A DNA stretch of 7,217 nt from contig JANXSA010000650.1 of assembly GCA_025352915.1 (NCBI GenBank), positions 1 to 7,217 of the forward strand. Reading direction: 5' to 3'. Below the pieces are notes generated by a model that worked only from the letters and a program-made list of their open reading frames with translations, did not search any database and had not been told where the DNA came from. The stretch comes from Rhodospirillales bacterium (GTDB taxonomy: Bacteria > Pseudomonadota > Alphaproteobacteria > Acetobacterales > Acetobacteraceae). This document shows positions 6,713 to 7,217 of the stretch, in pieces (the first letter of the stretch is position 1; the number at the start of each line of letters is the position of its first letter). The translations under genes were made by a program, and so were the position numbers.

Positions 6713-7217
6713 ATGTCGTACCAGGATACATCGCTACTCATCGACGGAAGCTGGGGCCCGAGTGCCGCCGGACGCTTCCTCACCGTGCTCAACCCCGCCA
6801 CCGGCGAGCCGGCCGGCAAGGTGGCCCACGCCGAACGCGCCGACCTCGATCGCGCGCTCGAAGCCGCCGCGCGTGGCTTCCAGGTTTGGCGCCGGGTCTC
6901 CGCCTTCGACCGCTCGAAGGTGATGCGCCGCGCCGCCAATCTGCTGCGCGAGCGCGCCGACATGATCGCCGCCCTGATGACCACCGAACAGGGCAAGCCG
7001 CTGGTCGAGGCCCGCGGCGAGACCATGGCCGGTGCTGATGTCATCGACTGGTTCGCCGAAGAGGCCCGCCGGTCCTATGGCCGCGTCATCCCGGCCCGCG
7101 CCGAGGGCGTCTATCAGCTGGTGGTCAAGGAGCCAGTCGGTGTGGTCGCCGCCTTCACGCCGTGGAACTTCCCGATCAACCAGGCCGTCCGCAAGACCTC
7201 CGCCGACCTGGCCGCCG
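6713..7217 (+). CDS. NAD(P)-dependent aldehyde dehydrogenase, succinate-semialdehyde dehydrogenase type, 3' end cut by window edge
   Basis: The first 168 residues of an aldehyde dehydrogenase (family total about 480), an enzyme that oxidises an aldehyde to its acid with NAD or NADP in the cytoplasm. Visible family landmarks are the N-terminal LLIDGSW and NPATGEPAG, the [14 protein letters not shown] segment (90-103), [14 protein letters not shown] (111-124), and FTPWNFP (148-154), whose Asn152 is the conserved oxyanion-hole residue. The EQGKPL...WFAEE pattern is that of GabD-like succinate-semialdehyde dehydrogenases, but related semialdehyde dehydrogenases share it. The catalytic Cys and Glu lie beyond the window, so the substrate is not settled. 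The ATG at 6713 is chosen to match the family N-terminus. An in-frame GTG at 6701 is possible, and neither has a strong Shine-Dalgarno. The gene is divergent from aapJ and may share regulation with it. Confidence 0.9.
   Translation, partial: MSYQDTSLLIDGSWGPSAAGRFLTVLNPATGEPAGKVAHAERADLDRALEAAARGFQVWRRVSAFDRSKVMRRAANLLRERADMIAALMTTEQGKPLVEARGETMAGADVIDWFAEEARRSYGRVIPARAEGVYQLVVKEPVGVVAAFTPWNFPINQAVRKTSADLAA

Noticed and set aside
6295..7044. Minus-strand open frame crossing the divergent region
   Set aside because: It is antisense to the aldehyde dehydrogenase on one side and out of frame with aapJ on the other. The translation has no domain.

Overview
The window looks like chromosomal DNA of a GC-rich alphaproteobacterium. 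An Aap-type general L-amino-acid ABC transporter (aapJ-aapQ-aapM order) is typical of that class. An AT-rich hairpin between operons recalls repeats I associate, from memory, with Acetobacteraceae. The family-level placement is inference only. No rRNA, tRNA, CRISPR array, insertion sequence or phage gene is visible.

Layout. Four genes and one partial gene read leftward (minus strand), and one partial gene reads rightward. From right to left: (a) from base 6713 to the right edge, the N-terminal third of an NAD(P)-dependent aldehyde dehydrogenase of the succinate-semialdehyde dehydrogenase type; (b) a divergent intergenic region of about 155 bp with two inverted repeats; (c) aapJ (periplasmic binding protein), aapQ and aapM (two membrane permeases), packed with gaps of 22 and 2 bases and read as one operon; (d) a gap of about 150 bp with an AT-rich hairpin just after aapM and a possible promoter for the next unit; (e) a 514-residue phosphonate monoester hydrolase (arylsulfatase/alkaline phosphatase superfamily) with every catalytic residue that I recall from the characterised enzymes; (f) overlapping it by 4 bases (ATGA), a family 5 (peptide/opine/nickel-type) ABC substrate-binding protein that runs off the left edge a few residues before its expected end.

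How the genes may work together. The aap genes would bind polar amino acids in the periplasm and pass them through the inner membrane, but the usual ATPase gene aapP is not next to aapM. The hydrolase has no signal peptide and is translationally coupled to a periplasmic binding protein. This suggests an import-then-hydrolyse route for an organic phosphonate or phosphate ester (or a sulfonate or sulfate ester), with the membrane and ATPase parts probably to the left of the window. That pairing is the most interesting feature here. The families are known, and the combined pathway is a hypothesis.
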